Of a stretch of 64,000 bases of DNA, positions 46,968 through 60,325 are shown piece after piece (position 1 is the stretch's first letter; each line of letters starts with the position of its first letter). The DNA comes from Luidia sarsii. Taxonomy: Eukaryota; Echinodermata; Asteroidea; Paxillosida; Luidiidae. The translations under genes were made by a program, and so were the position numbers. The notes beneath the pieces are model-generated. The model saw only the letters and a program-made list of their open reading frames with translations, made no database searches and was not told the origin of the DNA. The stretch covers positions 5,142,921-5,206,920 of the forward strand of contig OX465111.1 of the NCBI GenBank assembly GCA_949987565.1, in the 5' to 3' direction.

Positions 46968-47167
46968 GTGGCACACCAACTCAATCATAGAGTGGCACAC
47001 CAACTCAATCATAGAGTGGCACACCAACTCAATCATAGAGTGGCACACCAACACAATCATAGAGCACACCAACTCAATCATAGAGTGGCACACCAACTCA
47101 ATCATAGAGTGGCACTCCAACTCATCTTAGAGTGACACACCAACTCAATCATAGAGTTACACACCAA
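46968..47167. repeat. 24-bp minisatellite, right block
   Basis: Eight copies of the left block's unit. The end order (ACTCCAACTCATCTTAGAG then ATAGAGTTACACACCAA) repeats the order at 45721-45780. Confidence 0.9.
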
Positions 47168-47509
47168 TCGTGAAGATACAAATAATTATACAAATCTTTG
47201 TGAGTTACAGTAGAATTCTACCTAGTGTCATACTGTCATTTCATGTCTGCAACTGTCAATCCAAGGTTTGGAGGGAGCATTGTATTTCTGAGGCTGCAAA
47301 CTACTACAATGTCACCAACTACATGTTCCTCAGCCCCCACATATGAGGAGGATACAGCAGTATAGGCAAAATGATGTACTCTGTCTCCTCTGCAATAAGC
47401 GTCGTGGAAAGCATTATAAGTGGGGAGAACTATTGTTGAAGAACTTGATGTTCATGAGGGGAAGAGATGATACATGGCGAAATCTTGTCTTTTTCATTTT
47501 TTCATGTAT

Positions 47510-50500
47510 CCTTCACAATCCTCCATGGGGTAATGGAGGATTGTGGAAGATTGATCTATGAGGAAGGTTGTAAAATTTCCAGTTGGAGGATTGTGGAGGA
47601 TTGAGGAAGGTTGTAAAATTTGTACTGGAGGATGTGGAGGATTGAGGAAGGTTGTAAAATTTACACCGGAGGATTGTTTGATTTACACTGTCCAGAGGAT
47701 TTTTGAGGATATGAAAAGCTGTGGAACTTTGACAAAGGCTCATACCATGGAGCTACCTACTTATATCTCCAGCCTCCATGCATGTACTGACTATAAACAA
47801 AGGATCCATTTACATGTACCTAGCTGTGGAGGATTGAGGCAGTGGGGTACATGCACAAACTGACATTGGAAGATTGTGGAGGATTGAGGAGGGTTCCAGG
47901 CATGCAGCACTAGGGGGTTAGGGATTTATTAACAGAGCCAGTGTATATGCTGCTGAATGCTTTAATAATATTGATTAACAGTGCCACAAAGTGTTACTAC
48001 ATGCATTGGCCTGTCTGATTAAGGTAGTTGTGATAGTGTCGGGACAACCATGCATAATTGTTTTATAGGCATGAGTATAGCAATTGTTATATAGCCAATT
48101 CCATTGAATACCAGGGGGGTACCTTCTGTTTAATACACACCTTCCTTGTTTATTGGCCAAACATCTGACTTTGATAGGAACGAGAGTAACATGAATGTAA
48201 CAATAGTACACGAGGGAGAAGATAATGATGCCCAAGGGATATATAAAAAGTCACAAGAGGGCGCTATAACACATCACTGGCACAGCGAATATGCCATACG
48301 TATGTCCAGTGCACAGATAAACACCTAAGTCTGCCAGCAAGGAAAAGTGTTGTTGTTGTGTAGTTGGCACGTATGGCAGATATTTACAGCCCTTCATGCC
48401 ATGAGCTGAGCTTGTTTTTGTGTGGTAAAGGACATGCACAAAGGTGGGGCAGAGCGCCGTTAGTCCTCCAGATATGCAGTGACAAAAGTCCTAAAGGCCA
48501 GGTCCGCTCACCGCACAATTTATTTAAGGGCCCGGGCCACACGGGAATCTTCGCAGGTCTGCAACACTTTCAGATGATGGTGGGTGTCACTGTGTCCGGC
48601 AATGCATCAATTTTTAGTCATTTCATAATATGCCATTAGAACCCCATAAGCCATTCTACTGTGGTCTATCCTCAATTCTCCAAAATCCTCCAATATTTTG
48701 TACTTTACTCATATAAAAAGGGGTGGTGCCCACTGTCTCAATCCTCCCAAATCCTCTGATCTAAAAGCATGCCCCAAAGGGTGCTGTTGGGGAAAGGTGG
48801 GGTGGGAAGGTATCAAAGGCTCATACATAGTGCTGACTGATGATAGACTCAGTTATAATCATTGCCCCCAAGAAACTGCTTACAGTAGACAGTCTAGACA
48901 CCAAGCATAATTCAAAAATTGTGACAATCAGTCCTCCAAAATCCTTTTTTTTGAGTCAAACACCAACCAGCCTGAATCCTCCGTCTTCTGAAAAATACCA
49001 TGAAAATTTTTCCATTAAGCCTGTTAATCCTCCAAAACCCTCTAATGTTTTGTGTTACTCTAGCCTCAATCCTTCAATATCCTCCAACATTGGATTAAGA
49101 ATGATTTGTATGGTCAAGCAAGGCATGGGCTCTAATTTCCGAATGACTGAATGTCATATTGTTCATGGTGCAAGAAAAAAAACGCACTAGACAGTCGGTC
49201 AAGTGCAGTCACACTCGGCACTAGACCGATGCCGAAAACACTAGACTCGGTCCACAGTCCAGTGGATAATTCGAGCCCTGCAAGGAGATATTCAATTGCC
49301 CATCTCTTGAAAGAGGCATGGCCAGATAATGGCTGTTGCTGACAATGTGCTAAGGCAGACTGTATGACAAAAAAGTTCTTCTGAGACTAAGACTAAGACT
49401 ACACTGCACCACATCCAAATGACCATGATGAGAGTCACTGAGTAGAAATTCAAAAAGAATAGAGGGCGGGTCAATTGAGAGACACCCACTTATCCGCAGC
49501 TTCTTCTGCAAGATGATTCCAAAGAATGTATCAAGGGCCTGCAAGATTGCAAAGATCAAACCATGCAATCCGACAGAAAATTCCTTACCTCGCTGAGGAC
49601 TGGTAAGCATATGCCCATGTACATGTACAAATACTGTTTGATTGAGGACATGTCATTTAAAATTGCCCCTTCTAAGTAGCTGTAAAACCTAACTCCCCAC
49701 ACCTTTTTTGTTGCTCATGACCCAAATCCTGCAAGATCCTACAATCCTTCAGTATTAAAAGCCCCATATGACCCGAATCCTACACAATCCTGCAATACTG
49801 TTGACGGTGCGCCACTGCCCGAATCCTGCATAATCTTTTTAAAGGACAAAACAATTCTTAAAATTGTTTTTCTGTGGCTGATAGACTTTACAATTACAAT
49901 GTATATTTTTATAACCATGCACATGACCCGAATCCTTCAAAATCATATTTTGGTGTTTGTCCCATGGAGCCCCAATCCAACAAGATCATCCTCCATCACA
50001 TTGGGCCTAGTAACCATATCCTGCATTTTCCTACACTGACAAAACTGCCTTATGCCCCCAATGCTGCAAATTACATGTACATCAATGCATCAACGACCAA
50101 GTACCCTCAATCCTACACATTCCTACACTAGGACAATAGGATTCTGTTGGATAATATATTATTGGAATGCAATTGATTTGCCTTGAAAATTACATTTCTT
50201 CAATTTTTTAACCACAGCCCCTGGGATCTACAAAGCAGGTACCGAACCCAACACACTTCAACAGCTGCTTACAGGTTTGGAAGTTACTGTTTACTGAACC
50301 TGCCAACCTCCAACAGACCTGGGATAGACAATAGTGCTAAACCTGACAAACGCCAACTGTTGAGTTTGGATTGATTTGGTATGGATGTGCCCATACAATG
50401 ATATGTGCGATTGCAAAAGGGGATCATCCCAAACCTAATCAATAAACAACATTTTGGTACTAAACCAGCCCAAAACTCAACCAAACCCCGTGCTGGTGTT

Positions 50501-51185
50501 TGTTAAGATTATGAGGTGGTGACATGGTGAAGTAGCCACAATACATCGAACATGGTTGTGGTATTTTGCAGCTTCAGGTAGGTTTAGGGTTCAAAGGTAC
50601 ATGTACATCATATCCTACCATTCCCCTAAAAAATGCCAGTGGATTCGTTGCAAAGAATGTTGAATTAAAAAACCCTAACCCCCTAGGCTCTTTCACTAGG
50701 AAGCATACCTAACCCAACAAAATCCTACATTTGGGCAGAAATTGGGTACCCATTGGTACAGTACCTAACAGAATCCAACAGTCTGCTTGTGTTTGATTTT
50801 GTTAGTTTGGGTACAGATGTGTATTATGCATTGTTGCAAGACTGCAGGGGGTCTGTCCCCAACCCAACAAAATGCCACAATGTGTCTGCTACATGTATGG
50901 CATGTACTGGTCAGGTGTTGGAGTGTGTAGCAGTGCACTACACTGCTTTTGTGGGTGAGTTTAATTTACCCACAAGCTCTTGGTCATTTTCTGGTCAGGT
51001 GTTGGAGTGTGGGGCAGTGTACTGACCATTGGTACCTAATCCAACACATTCCAACTGTGTCTCCCTGTGCCATTGGTACCTAATTAATCCAACAAACTCC
51101 ATCAAAATTCAGCAGCAGTATGCTATCCTTGGGGTACCTAATCCAACAAATTCCAACAAAACCTGGTGTTAGATTTTGTGAGGTT
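47510..51185. repeat. Decayed tandem repeat built on AATCCTnCA-like motifs
   Basis: GGAGGATTGTGGAGGATTGA (47525-47890) is the reverse strand of CAATCCTCCAAAATCCTCC seen at 48670-49090. The motif turns into AATCCTACAAnATCCTGCA (49730-50130) and then AACCCAACAAAATCCnACA (50695-51180). Units are roughly 35-50 bp where dense. No gene is seen in this stretch. Confidence 0.6.
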
Positions 51186-52174
51186 GGGGAACGTTAGGGA
51201 TAAGTTATAACTAAGCAATTCCCAGGGAAAATCACATTCCTCAAGTTCAATTGAACCGCACCCGCTATGAACTGCCCAACTTCCAAAACAACCATAAATA
51301 CGTCCTCCCAGTTATTGGATAAGATGGTTCAATTCTGCAGCTGGTCTGTAAATGAATGTTAATTAATAGCACAACCAGTTGTTTTTTGGGTGATCAAATC
51401 TCAAAAGTAAAGCACCTATACAGAAACAAATCTTACAAAACCATGTGGTTTGATGTAGTATACTGATAGCTCAATCCCTACCAACCCTTCCCTTCCAATA
51501 GTCAGTGATGAATTATGTTGCTACTAAAGTAATACAAAGGAAAAGTGAGATTCTTAAAAAAAAAAAAACCTAAAGCACATCCTCCCATAAGATGGTTCGA
51601 TTCTGCTGCTTGTCTGTAAGCCTCATTTACATTTGTCTGTTCTCTTGACAGATTATACATGATTGTACATTGTATGCCATTGTATGTCAAATGAGACAAT
51701 GCTTGGTACTACTACTGAACTAGCAAAGAACTCATGTTGGAGTTTGATGGCCTTGATCGAGATGGTTTACAGAGGCAATGCAATGTTTGACAATTTCTTA
51801 ATAGGAGATTGGAGTCCACAGAACTTTCCACACATTAGTAGCAACAACAGTGTAATTCAGCCCTCATCAGAAGGCTGTGTTTCATGTTTTCCATCTTGAT
51901 CATCCCAAATTTTACTCTCAGCTTTTAGATAAATTGTAGACACACCTGCATGTGTGTACATGCATTGTGAAGCCTCTCATTTCATGGGAAGAGAAATGCA
52001 AATTCTAGTACTGTCATGTACATGGTAGCTGTAGGTTATCTGTAGGCCTACTGTCTGAGTAATATGCAAGGTTTCAGCCCTGACAATACTTTTTTGGCCG
52101 AGTGCACTACTAACTAGAACAACAAAGCTGTCAAGGCTCGCTACAACCTAATCAATTACAGTAAACAAATGAAT

Positions 52175-53860
52175 GTAGATGTAGATACATGTTAACATGT
52201 ACATAGTACATGTACAGTCTGCAATACATAAATAGTGTATACGGTAATATTTAAAAACTTCAACATTACCACAGCGCCTTACCCCACCCTAACGTATGTA
52301 AACCATGTATAAAACCATAAACCCCAAACCAAACCTATCACAACCCTCGACCCATAACCCTACCATACGACCCTATACCACCACCCTACCCCAATAGACC
52401 GTGTAAGTTGGCCTCAAGAATGTACGTGTTACCGCAAGATTCCTGACTTCTGGGCTCCTCGAATAGGAGGTAAAGCGTGGAGCGGCGAATGTTTTTGTTA
52501 AAATATTTTGTATCGCGCCGATTGAAGCAGTTTAAACTATTAGAATAGTCATTTAGGAATAAAAAATCAAAATACAATTTGAAAAGTACGTGATTTTGCA
52601 CGTTTTGCAGACAAAAATAGTTAAAATAAATTTTCTTTTTCACGTTTGAAACCCTAGAACCTATGCAACAAGAGGTGATAGTCGTGTTCCCAGACGAGGG
52701 AACTTGTAAATGTACATGTACATATACGTGTACTGGCTAACGTCGCGCGTTACGTTTATCGTGTTTTAAATTTGTATTATTTTGTTTACATGTACTGTAT
52801 CCACATGTACAGTACAGTACAGTACAAGGTGCTTTTCTTGCTGGAATGTGAACCACACCAACTTCAGTGCGATACGAGTAGTAATGTTCACGTCGCGTAC
52901 CAGTCAGGTCATATTCGCAATACTGTACTTACTACCGGAAGATGAAGTTCAGGTTATATTTATTTGTTTTCTCTGCCGTATTCTCATTTTTTGGTACATG
53001 TAGGTTTTTTTGCTCATTCTTATTTTTTAAATACTTAATCCATAAACCTGTGTTTTTAGTTGGAAAGAGGCTTTCTTCATAATGTAATAATGCATTCAAA
53101 ATTGGGCACGTGTTAATCTCCGAAAGCAGGCGGCGCGGAGGTGCCCGGAAGTGTACGGTGACCTTTTTCACCACAAGACTTACACAGTCTATACATCCCC
53201 AACTCTATATTTCTAATCCTATTATTCCACAATCTAACCCTAATATCTTCCCAAACATACCCCCATCCACCCATTCACCCCTACCCAAGCCCATCCAACT
53301 CCAGTCTACTCCTCCTTGGTAAATGAACATGTTTAGGGAGAAATGGAATGAAAGTGTGGTTGTGGAGTAGTTCCCAATGTACATGTACTTTAAAGGGAGC
53401 ACATTAATTTTGTGTGTGACATAGACATAAACAAACCCACAATATGTATGAATAATCCCCCCCCTTTAACATGTTTACAGCAAAATCTATTTCTACTACC
53501 ATTGGGTAGGCTTGACAACGGATGGTACAGTTATCAAAATATACATGTGCCTGCCACGCATGATTTGAATTTACATACACAGTACATGTACAGTCTGGGA
53601 ATATGTATATGTACAGTATTCAAAAACTTTAACATTTTTATTTTGTCTTTCCTTATAATGAAACTATAAACTCTAATTTTAGGTTGCAGAAATTAATATT
53701 ATATTCCAAAAAAGTTTGAAGCACTGAATCGTATGAATCGTATGAAAAAAAACCCCACTTTAACATCTGAATGCGGACTGCCGGACAGACGGACGGACAG
53801 CCATCGGCATTACATAGGCTCGCACTGCTCCGCAGCTCGCCAAAAACTCACCAAAACCAT
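52175..53860. other. Intergenic stretch, no gene recognised
   Basis: AT-rich with several TACATGTACA clusters (52195-52215, 52710-52730, 52790-52830, 53570-53600). Only short frames without splice borders. Confidence 0.5.
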
Positions 53861-54819
53861 GTGGTTTAAGGCCCAATACAACAATAGGAAGATCAGAAAA
53901 CATCGATGTCCACAGATTTCCTTCTAAATTAAACAGTTTGTAGATGGTCATGATAAAATCCTCATATTGAAATCTTATGGTCTGGGATGCTGTACTTTTT
54001 AGTTTATTACTTGCGAGTAATAAACTATTTCTTACACTACAGAAAGGTGCGAAAAATGTGACTTTTTTTTGCCTTTTTCTAAATTCTCAGATTGCCATTT
54101 GAGCTAAAACCTTCGCAGGATTTCTTTTTGGGGATGTTTAATGGTTTAACACACAAACTGTGTCAATCTTTTGACCTTTACCAATGTTGTATGGGACTTG
54201 AAGACAGTATGACTAAAGTTCAATCCCTATCCAATCCTTCCCCTCCAATAGTCAGTGAATTATGTTGAGACACTACAAAAGTACAAAAGTAAGACACTTC
54301 TGGTTCAGCTAATTAGACCACACCTCTTTTGAACTGTCCAACTGCCAAACAACCTAAAGCACATCCTCCCAGTTAATGGATGAGATGGTTCAATTCTGCT
54401 GCTGGTCTGTAAGCCTCAGTTACATTTTTGTTTCTCTCGACAGATTACCCACAATATCCTGAAGATCATTGCAAAAGAACGCAAGTCTCTTAATCTCAAG
54501 ACAAAGTAATTCTTTAGTGTTGAGGAAGGCACGGTTACTGCACCTGTAAAGTACTACGTAGTCAGGTAGTAGTATGTTCACACCCGGAAAAGTTGGACAA
54601 TTATTGAACTGCACAATAAAATGACAACAAATAATACATAGAAAAAGCTGCCTCCATTTTGTGTGATCCATAAAGTGCTGTAGCAGGTTTACAACAAAAT
54701 TGGTTGTTTGCATCTGTATGAAAATGGGGCCTGATGATTCTTCGAAATATATGTCAGTTTTGCTTTGGACTGGTGCCCCCACCCCAGCAAAGACTAGTTG
54801 ACTTTTTGGGAAGGCCAAC

Positions 54820-54925
54820 ATGTAAGGACTGGATAGCTCAGGTACATTGTTTGAGCACTGACCAGTACATGTAGTATGTAAAACCCAAGGTTGCGGGTTC
54901 AAGTCCCAGTCCAGTAAAATTGTTC
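54820..54925 (+). mobile_element. tRNA-derived SINE copy
   Basis: GGACTGGATAGCTCAGGTAC (box A region) and GGGTTCAAGTCCCAGTCC (box B region) on the + strand. Confidence 0.7.
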
Positions 54926-55872
54926 AAAATCGTCTAGCCAATTTTCCTGTACTTGATCATTGATTATTTCTTTTTAATTTCAAAACATGATTCCCTTTCT
55001 CTTTGACAGGAAAGATACTCGACAGTGAAGTTGAACCAGCCCTGGAAAATCTGGACATGGCACCACCATGGGTGTTTATCCATAAAGTAAACCCTCTGAG
55101 TTCTTGCAGTGGAAAGCACACTGAATCTAACACTCTTAAACGGCTGCTCACAGGTTTGGTAGTTACTGGTTTAATACTGAACCTGCCATACTCCAACAGA
55201 CCTGGTATGGACAAACAGTGCTAAACCTGACAAACGCCAACTGTTGAGTTTGGATTGATTTGGTATGGATGTGCCCATACATTGGTGTACGTGTGCGATT
55301 GCAAAAGGGATCGTCCCAAACCTAGTCAAATGAGACAATGTTTGTTACTAATTTACTGAACCAGCCAAGAACTGAACAAAACCTCATGTTGGAGTTTGAT
55401 GGCCTTGAGTAGGTTAGGGTTAAAAGAGGCAATGCAATATTTGGCAATTCCTCAAAAGGAGATTTGAGTCCACAGAATTTGCCACACAAGAAGCAACAAC
55501 AGTGTAACTTCAGCAACCAGAAGGCTGTGTTACATGTTTTCCATTTTGAATACCGGTATCCAAAAATTGGCGGCATATTTCGCTATATTTCCCAATTATT
55601 GCCTATTCCTCAAATCCGTTTTTGTTTTCTCTGCTAAGTGTATAATCAATCTAATTAGTCTTTGTGTAGTTTTCTATGTGTTTTGTGTTAATACTAAGGA
55701 TTTGTGTTCTATTGATTGATTGCTTCACTTGCATTGAGCCCTCTCCCTACCGTTTACGGTCTAAATTAGCATGAGCATTCCTTTTCCGGCTCAGTGCAAG
55801 TGTTCCAATGGGGCCCAACACTTAAAAGCTGTGCTTCTTGATGGGTCCCTCTGCAGTATCACATTCATGTTT

Positions 55873-56289
55873 GGATAAATAGGTTTGCGGAGACACCATG
55901 TAAATTCTCTTTTGTGAGTAAGTGTGGTTCTGAAAAGAACCGGAGGAACTCGACGTTTCGAACAGTATACTCTGCTTGTCTTCAGGAGAATGCTGGATTC
56001 CAACTGGGAGTGGGGCTTATGTAGTGTGGAGAGGGATCCTGGTGAGGGGATTAGCTCAATGGAGGGTGAAGGCGGGTGGAGGCTTCCCGCCTTCACCCTC
56101 CATTGAGCTAATCCCCTCACCAGGATCCCTCTCCACACTACATAAGCCCCACTCCCAGTTGGAATCCAGCATTCTCCTGAAGACGAGCAGAGTATACTGT
56201 TCGAAACGTCGAGTTCCTCCGGTTCTTTTCAGAACCACACTTACTCACAAAAGAGAATTTACATGGTGTCTCCGCAAACCTATTTATCC
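55873..56289. mobile_element. Foldback element, about 205-bp arms and 9-base loop
   Basis: The left arm 55873-56077 and right arm 56087-56289 are near-perfect inverse complements, with one visible base change (GCTTGTCTTC versus GCTCGTCTTC) and a small length difference. The loop is TGGAGGCTT. The arms start GGATAAATAGGTTTGCGG. It is inserted in one copy of the segmental duplication. Confidence 0.95.
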
Positions 56290-57580
56290 TGATATTATCA
56301 CCATGCAAACCTTCAAATCTCATTTGACATTCATGTTTATTTACATTAAGTAATCACTTAATGTGCCAGTCCTTTCCCTATTAATTTTGCCTATTCATTC
56401 TTTGTGATGTACATTCTGTGATATGTGCTTTGTTGGTTGATGCAGGGAAAAGAAATAAACTAAACTAAATTTCACTCGGCTTTTAGGTTTATTGCAGCCA
56501 CACCTATTGTGGAGCCTCCTGAAAAGTGTGTGGGACCGCAAATGAGAATAAATGGGTCAATAGAGGAGGACTACATGTATGTGTACTCGACTCTGGCGTA
56601 TGTTTTATTCAGCATTATAAGATATCTAGTCTTCTTTCAAGGGACCTGAGGCGTATAGATATAACGTTTGTGAACATAGAAAGCGCCATCACTTGGCAGA
56701 GTATCCACAATGATGAGTGGATATGTTATTATTGAACCTCCCATTTCATGGGAAGGGAACTGCCTGGAGGTTATCTGTAATGTCTTGTTAACTAATGTGT
56801 AAGGCTCCAGCGATGACAAAATGGGTAGTTCTGTTCAATGAAAAGACTGCACTTACATGTACAGGATATTTTTGGCTGACTACAGGACTAAAAACCTGTT
56901 TGTTATGGACGATAAAGCTACAGTACATGTATGAGTAGTATTGGGTCATTCTAGAGATTGAAAATGAAATGAAATTTGCTGAGCCTATCGGCCTCCTTGA
57001 AAAACCTCCTTCACAATTTGGTTCAGTACAGATACAAGTTAACAAAGTAAACAAACCCTTAGCTAATTAGCACAACCAGCTGTAATCATAATGTCAAAAG
57101 TAAAATCTCCACAATTATGAAAGCTCTAAGATTGGCCTACAGACCAATGCCATATCAAAGTTGGAGCTGTGAAAATTATTTTTGGAAATTCAGTTAAGAA
57201 AGTTGTCCAAATGTAACTGCTCACTGATTGGAGTTGTGTGGTGGTAATTTGGTGTTTGGACGAAAATAGTCCAGTCAAGTTATTTCTTGTTAGCAGTGTG
57301 CAGAGATCATTGCTTGTTGCTTCGCTTTGTGAAATGACTGTGCACAGCAATTTTGGGATTTTAGGGGACGAAGGAAGGAACAAGGTCACAAACTGAAGGA
57401 AGTGACAAAGTCTGGACAAAAACAGAAAGTAGATGCTTTGCACTTATTGACAATGACAATTGATTGGTTCATCAAAATAATAAGTGAAACATAAGGCGAA
57501 GTAAAGAAAAACATGTTCCTTTTCCTCGAAATTCCATCTCTTACTCCCAGGTGAAAAGAGACGAGAGTAGGGTCTCTTAC

Positions 57581-57709
57581 CAGTGCATGGGCTCCCAGAA
57601 CCTGTCAAAGTCGAGGAACTGCTCAAAGTGGGCGATGTCTGGTCTGCGTAGAGGAAAGGTTGGGTGGCAACGATGGGCCAGGTCAAGGATGGGGGCATGA
57701 TGGTGGCAC
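57581..57709 (-). CDS. Candidate internal coding exon of an unknown - strand gene
   Basis: On the - strand, TTTCCCCTCCAG| opens a 129-bp stretch that ends CACTG|GTAAGA; both borders are strong. Two frames are open. The more protein-like one, starting with a 1-base split codon, reads CHHHAPILDLAHRCHPTF... and ends IAHFEQFLDFDRFWEPMHW, with a mix of aromatic and acidic residues typical of a folded domain. The other reads ATIMPPSLTWPIVATQPF. I do not recognise the family. I found no partner exons with confidence on the - strand within the window; the (AGCC)n tract lies about 100 bp upstream of the acceptor. Confidence 0.45.
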
Positions 57710-57803
57710 CTGGAGGGGAAACAGAAAAGAGAAGACAGTCAATCAGCCAGCCAACAGACCAGTCGCCAAGCCTGCCAGTCAACCAGTAAATCAGTCATAG
57801 TAT

Positions 57804-58160
<357 letters not shown>

Positions 58161-59611
58161 ATCTGGCAGATGGGTGGTATATTCAGGTTCATAAAGTAAT
58201 TCTGATCATGTAGCAAGAACACTGTCCCCTTTTGTAGTATTTTTGCCATTAAGTGCAAATATAATTATAATAATAATAATAATAAGTTGAAAATGCTTGT
58301 TTTCAAGTAACGGGCCCACTCGCGCAGCCAGGAAGCATCCCTGCCCTAATTTTGGCAATTAGAAGGTATTTTAAGGGCTGTGGGATATAATTTCAAAAAT
58401 ACCCAACATCAACCCCCTCCCCAACATCTCCCTAGCAACCCAAGGGGACTCAGCAATACCATCCACCTGTTGAAAGAGCCCAGAGGTCATGCCACATCAA
58501 CCAGAAGTCAACTTACTTACTTTTACCACTTTAAGGGGCAGGGTGGTCAGTTTGAGTCAGAAAGTGTTGTGAAGATGACCCATGTATTTCCCTTACCCAA
58601 GACAATTGCAAAATAAGACTCAATGTTAATGTGTGGTGATTGATAATGTGAGGAAAGTAAAACCTCCCCCCTCTCCGACACCTCTTTGACACCTCTTTGT
58701 CACGCTGCGCCCCCTCCTGTTGATTAATTACACAGTTTGTAATGTCGCGATTACTGTAACATCAAAAATATGACACATGAACAACTAATTTAAGGGGGAA
58801 TTTGGATGAAATTTATGACTTGTCCCTGTAGTGTACACATTGTTATGCAGTGGTTTCTCACATTACGTGTACCTCCCTTTAAAAGCCAACCCGAGTTGAC
58901 CGGCCTCAACTCGGGTGGAGCGCATAGATTTGGAGTTGGACTCTTAAGATCGTTATCAGCACTAAATCAACAAAGAGCTGATAAGACATCGTGCCTCAGA
59001 GTTGCAACAGATCAATTGGCAATATAATGCCATCATTCCTGATTATATAAATGTTATAGTCGTAATGTTTGTTTAATGTTAATATTTTTTCTCCTTCGAA
59101 CGGTGGAAATCGGTAAAGTAATGGCCGAAATCGATTTTATTGCGAGCAGAGATTTTTTCCGCTGCTCTTCCCGACGCGCGCATGAATACATGTTGCATAC
59201 GGAAGTGGTACGTTGCATACGGAAAGTAGTACGTTGCATACGGAAAGTAGTTTCCTGTGGTAGCTTGCCATAGTACATGTAGACCTTATTTAGACAAAAA
59301 TAATAGTAAAATGCAGTAATAAGTAATGCAAAAAGGGGTAAAATTACTCTGCATTTCTTCTTTATCAAATGTCGCCGTTCATTTATTATAAATCTTACGA
59401 TGATTATATTATTTTGATTCTCGACCAAGCGTATACCCGCAATATATCCTGTCGGACGTGCACTATTTTGTATGGTGTGATGCGTCTGGCTTTAAGAGTA
59501 GTTAGCGTGGGGTTAGTTCTTAATTGCCTCACTTAAGACGCTGATTTCAGTTTGTCAAGATTTATTGGGCCTTTTCCTAAAATGCATTGCTAAGACTTAA
59601 GGGGGAAAACG
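58161..59611. other. Intergenic / probable 5' region of the 59.6-kb gene
   Basis: No coding exon is seen. It holds a hairpin with an 11-bp stem (ACCCGAGTTGA / TCAACTCGGGT, 58889-58916) and a 23-bp repeat (ACGTTGCATACGGAAAGTAG) at about 59190-59250. A promoter is expected here if the ATG at 59612 is real. Confidence 0.4.
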
Positions 59612-59807
59612 ATGGGGAAATTCGGTGTTGGCAGCCGTGTGCAAGCAGTTGACGAACTTGGGAGATGGTGCGATGGGCGAGTGGCGGATTTGAAAACCGA
59701 GGGCGTACTGGTGGTCAGGTTCCCAGGATATCGTGGCCACGAGATCTCAACTCAAGACCAGCAGATGATTAGAACACCAGTGCCGCCACTTCAAGAACAA
59801 GAAAGAT
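59612..59807 (+). CDS. First coding exon of a Tudor/agenet-like protein
   Basis: The ATG in AAACGATGG has a good initiation context and follows an in-frame-stop-rich leader. The exon encodes 65 residues and ends in phase 1 at GAAAGAT|GTAAGT, an excellent donor. Residues about 5-42 (VGSRVQAVDELGRWCDGRV ... VLVVRFPGYRG) have the pattern of a small beta-barrel of the Tudor/agenet/chromo-barrel type: a basic strand, a W-x-D/E-G-R-V strand and a VLV-x-F-x-GY strand. Such barrels bind methylated histones or nucleic acid. A possible second exon starts at 60326 (CCAACTTCAG|) and keeps the phase. Family name unknown to me. Confidence 0.6.
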
Positions 59808-60325
59808 GTAAGTTTGAATAATTTTTATCTTCGTTTAACTCACAGTATAAACTGTTGTAGCCTACCAAAAAATAAAGGTAAACCTGAGTTGCAGCCAATT
59901 AAGTCTTAAATCGGGGGCTGCAAGGCTGCACTTTTCTGACTTTGTACCCGAAGTTTGGTGCTTCGGAAAATCGTACAAAAAAGTTTCCAATATTCAAAAG
60001 TTTCACTTTTCCTCTTTTTTTTCTTAAATAATGGAAACAATTTGTTTTTGCCGAATGCATAAAAAAGCGAGCCGTTGCAAGGTTGCTAACTGTTCACACA
60101 CCAAATTGAACCGACACGACCTAAATCGCAATAGGCTGATGCGGATCATAACACTGAGTAACAGGACCTTTCTTAAAGTTAAAGAATCATCGAATCGGAA
60201 AATAAAATGCCGGCTCTCGCGGCTCTGATATTTAGCTAACAAATGTCAATGATGACGCTGAATTATACAATTATTAAAATACATGTCTGTACTCCCACGT
60301 GATTGCACACTTTCTCCAACTTCAG

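Larger units (their letters stand above)
50270..57060. repeat. Diverged segmental duplication in several blocks
   Basis: Matching blocks: 50280-50480 with 55170-55400; 51480-51660 with 54215-54450; 51690-51900 with 55322-55550; 51950-52170 with about 56490-56930. Landmark strings include AACGCCAACTGTTGAGTTTG, AACTCATGTTGGAGTTTGAT (CCTCATGTTGGAG in the other copy) and CCATTTCATGGGAAG. The second copy holds SINE and foldback insertions. Confidence 0.7.

Noticed and set aside
45386..47167. CRISPR-like array
   Set aside because: The 24-bp units abut with no unique spacers, and the genome is eukaryotic.
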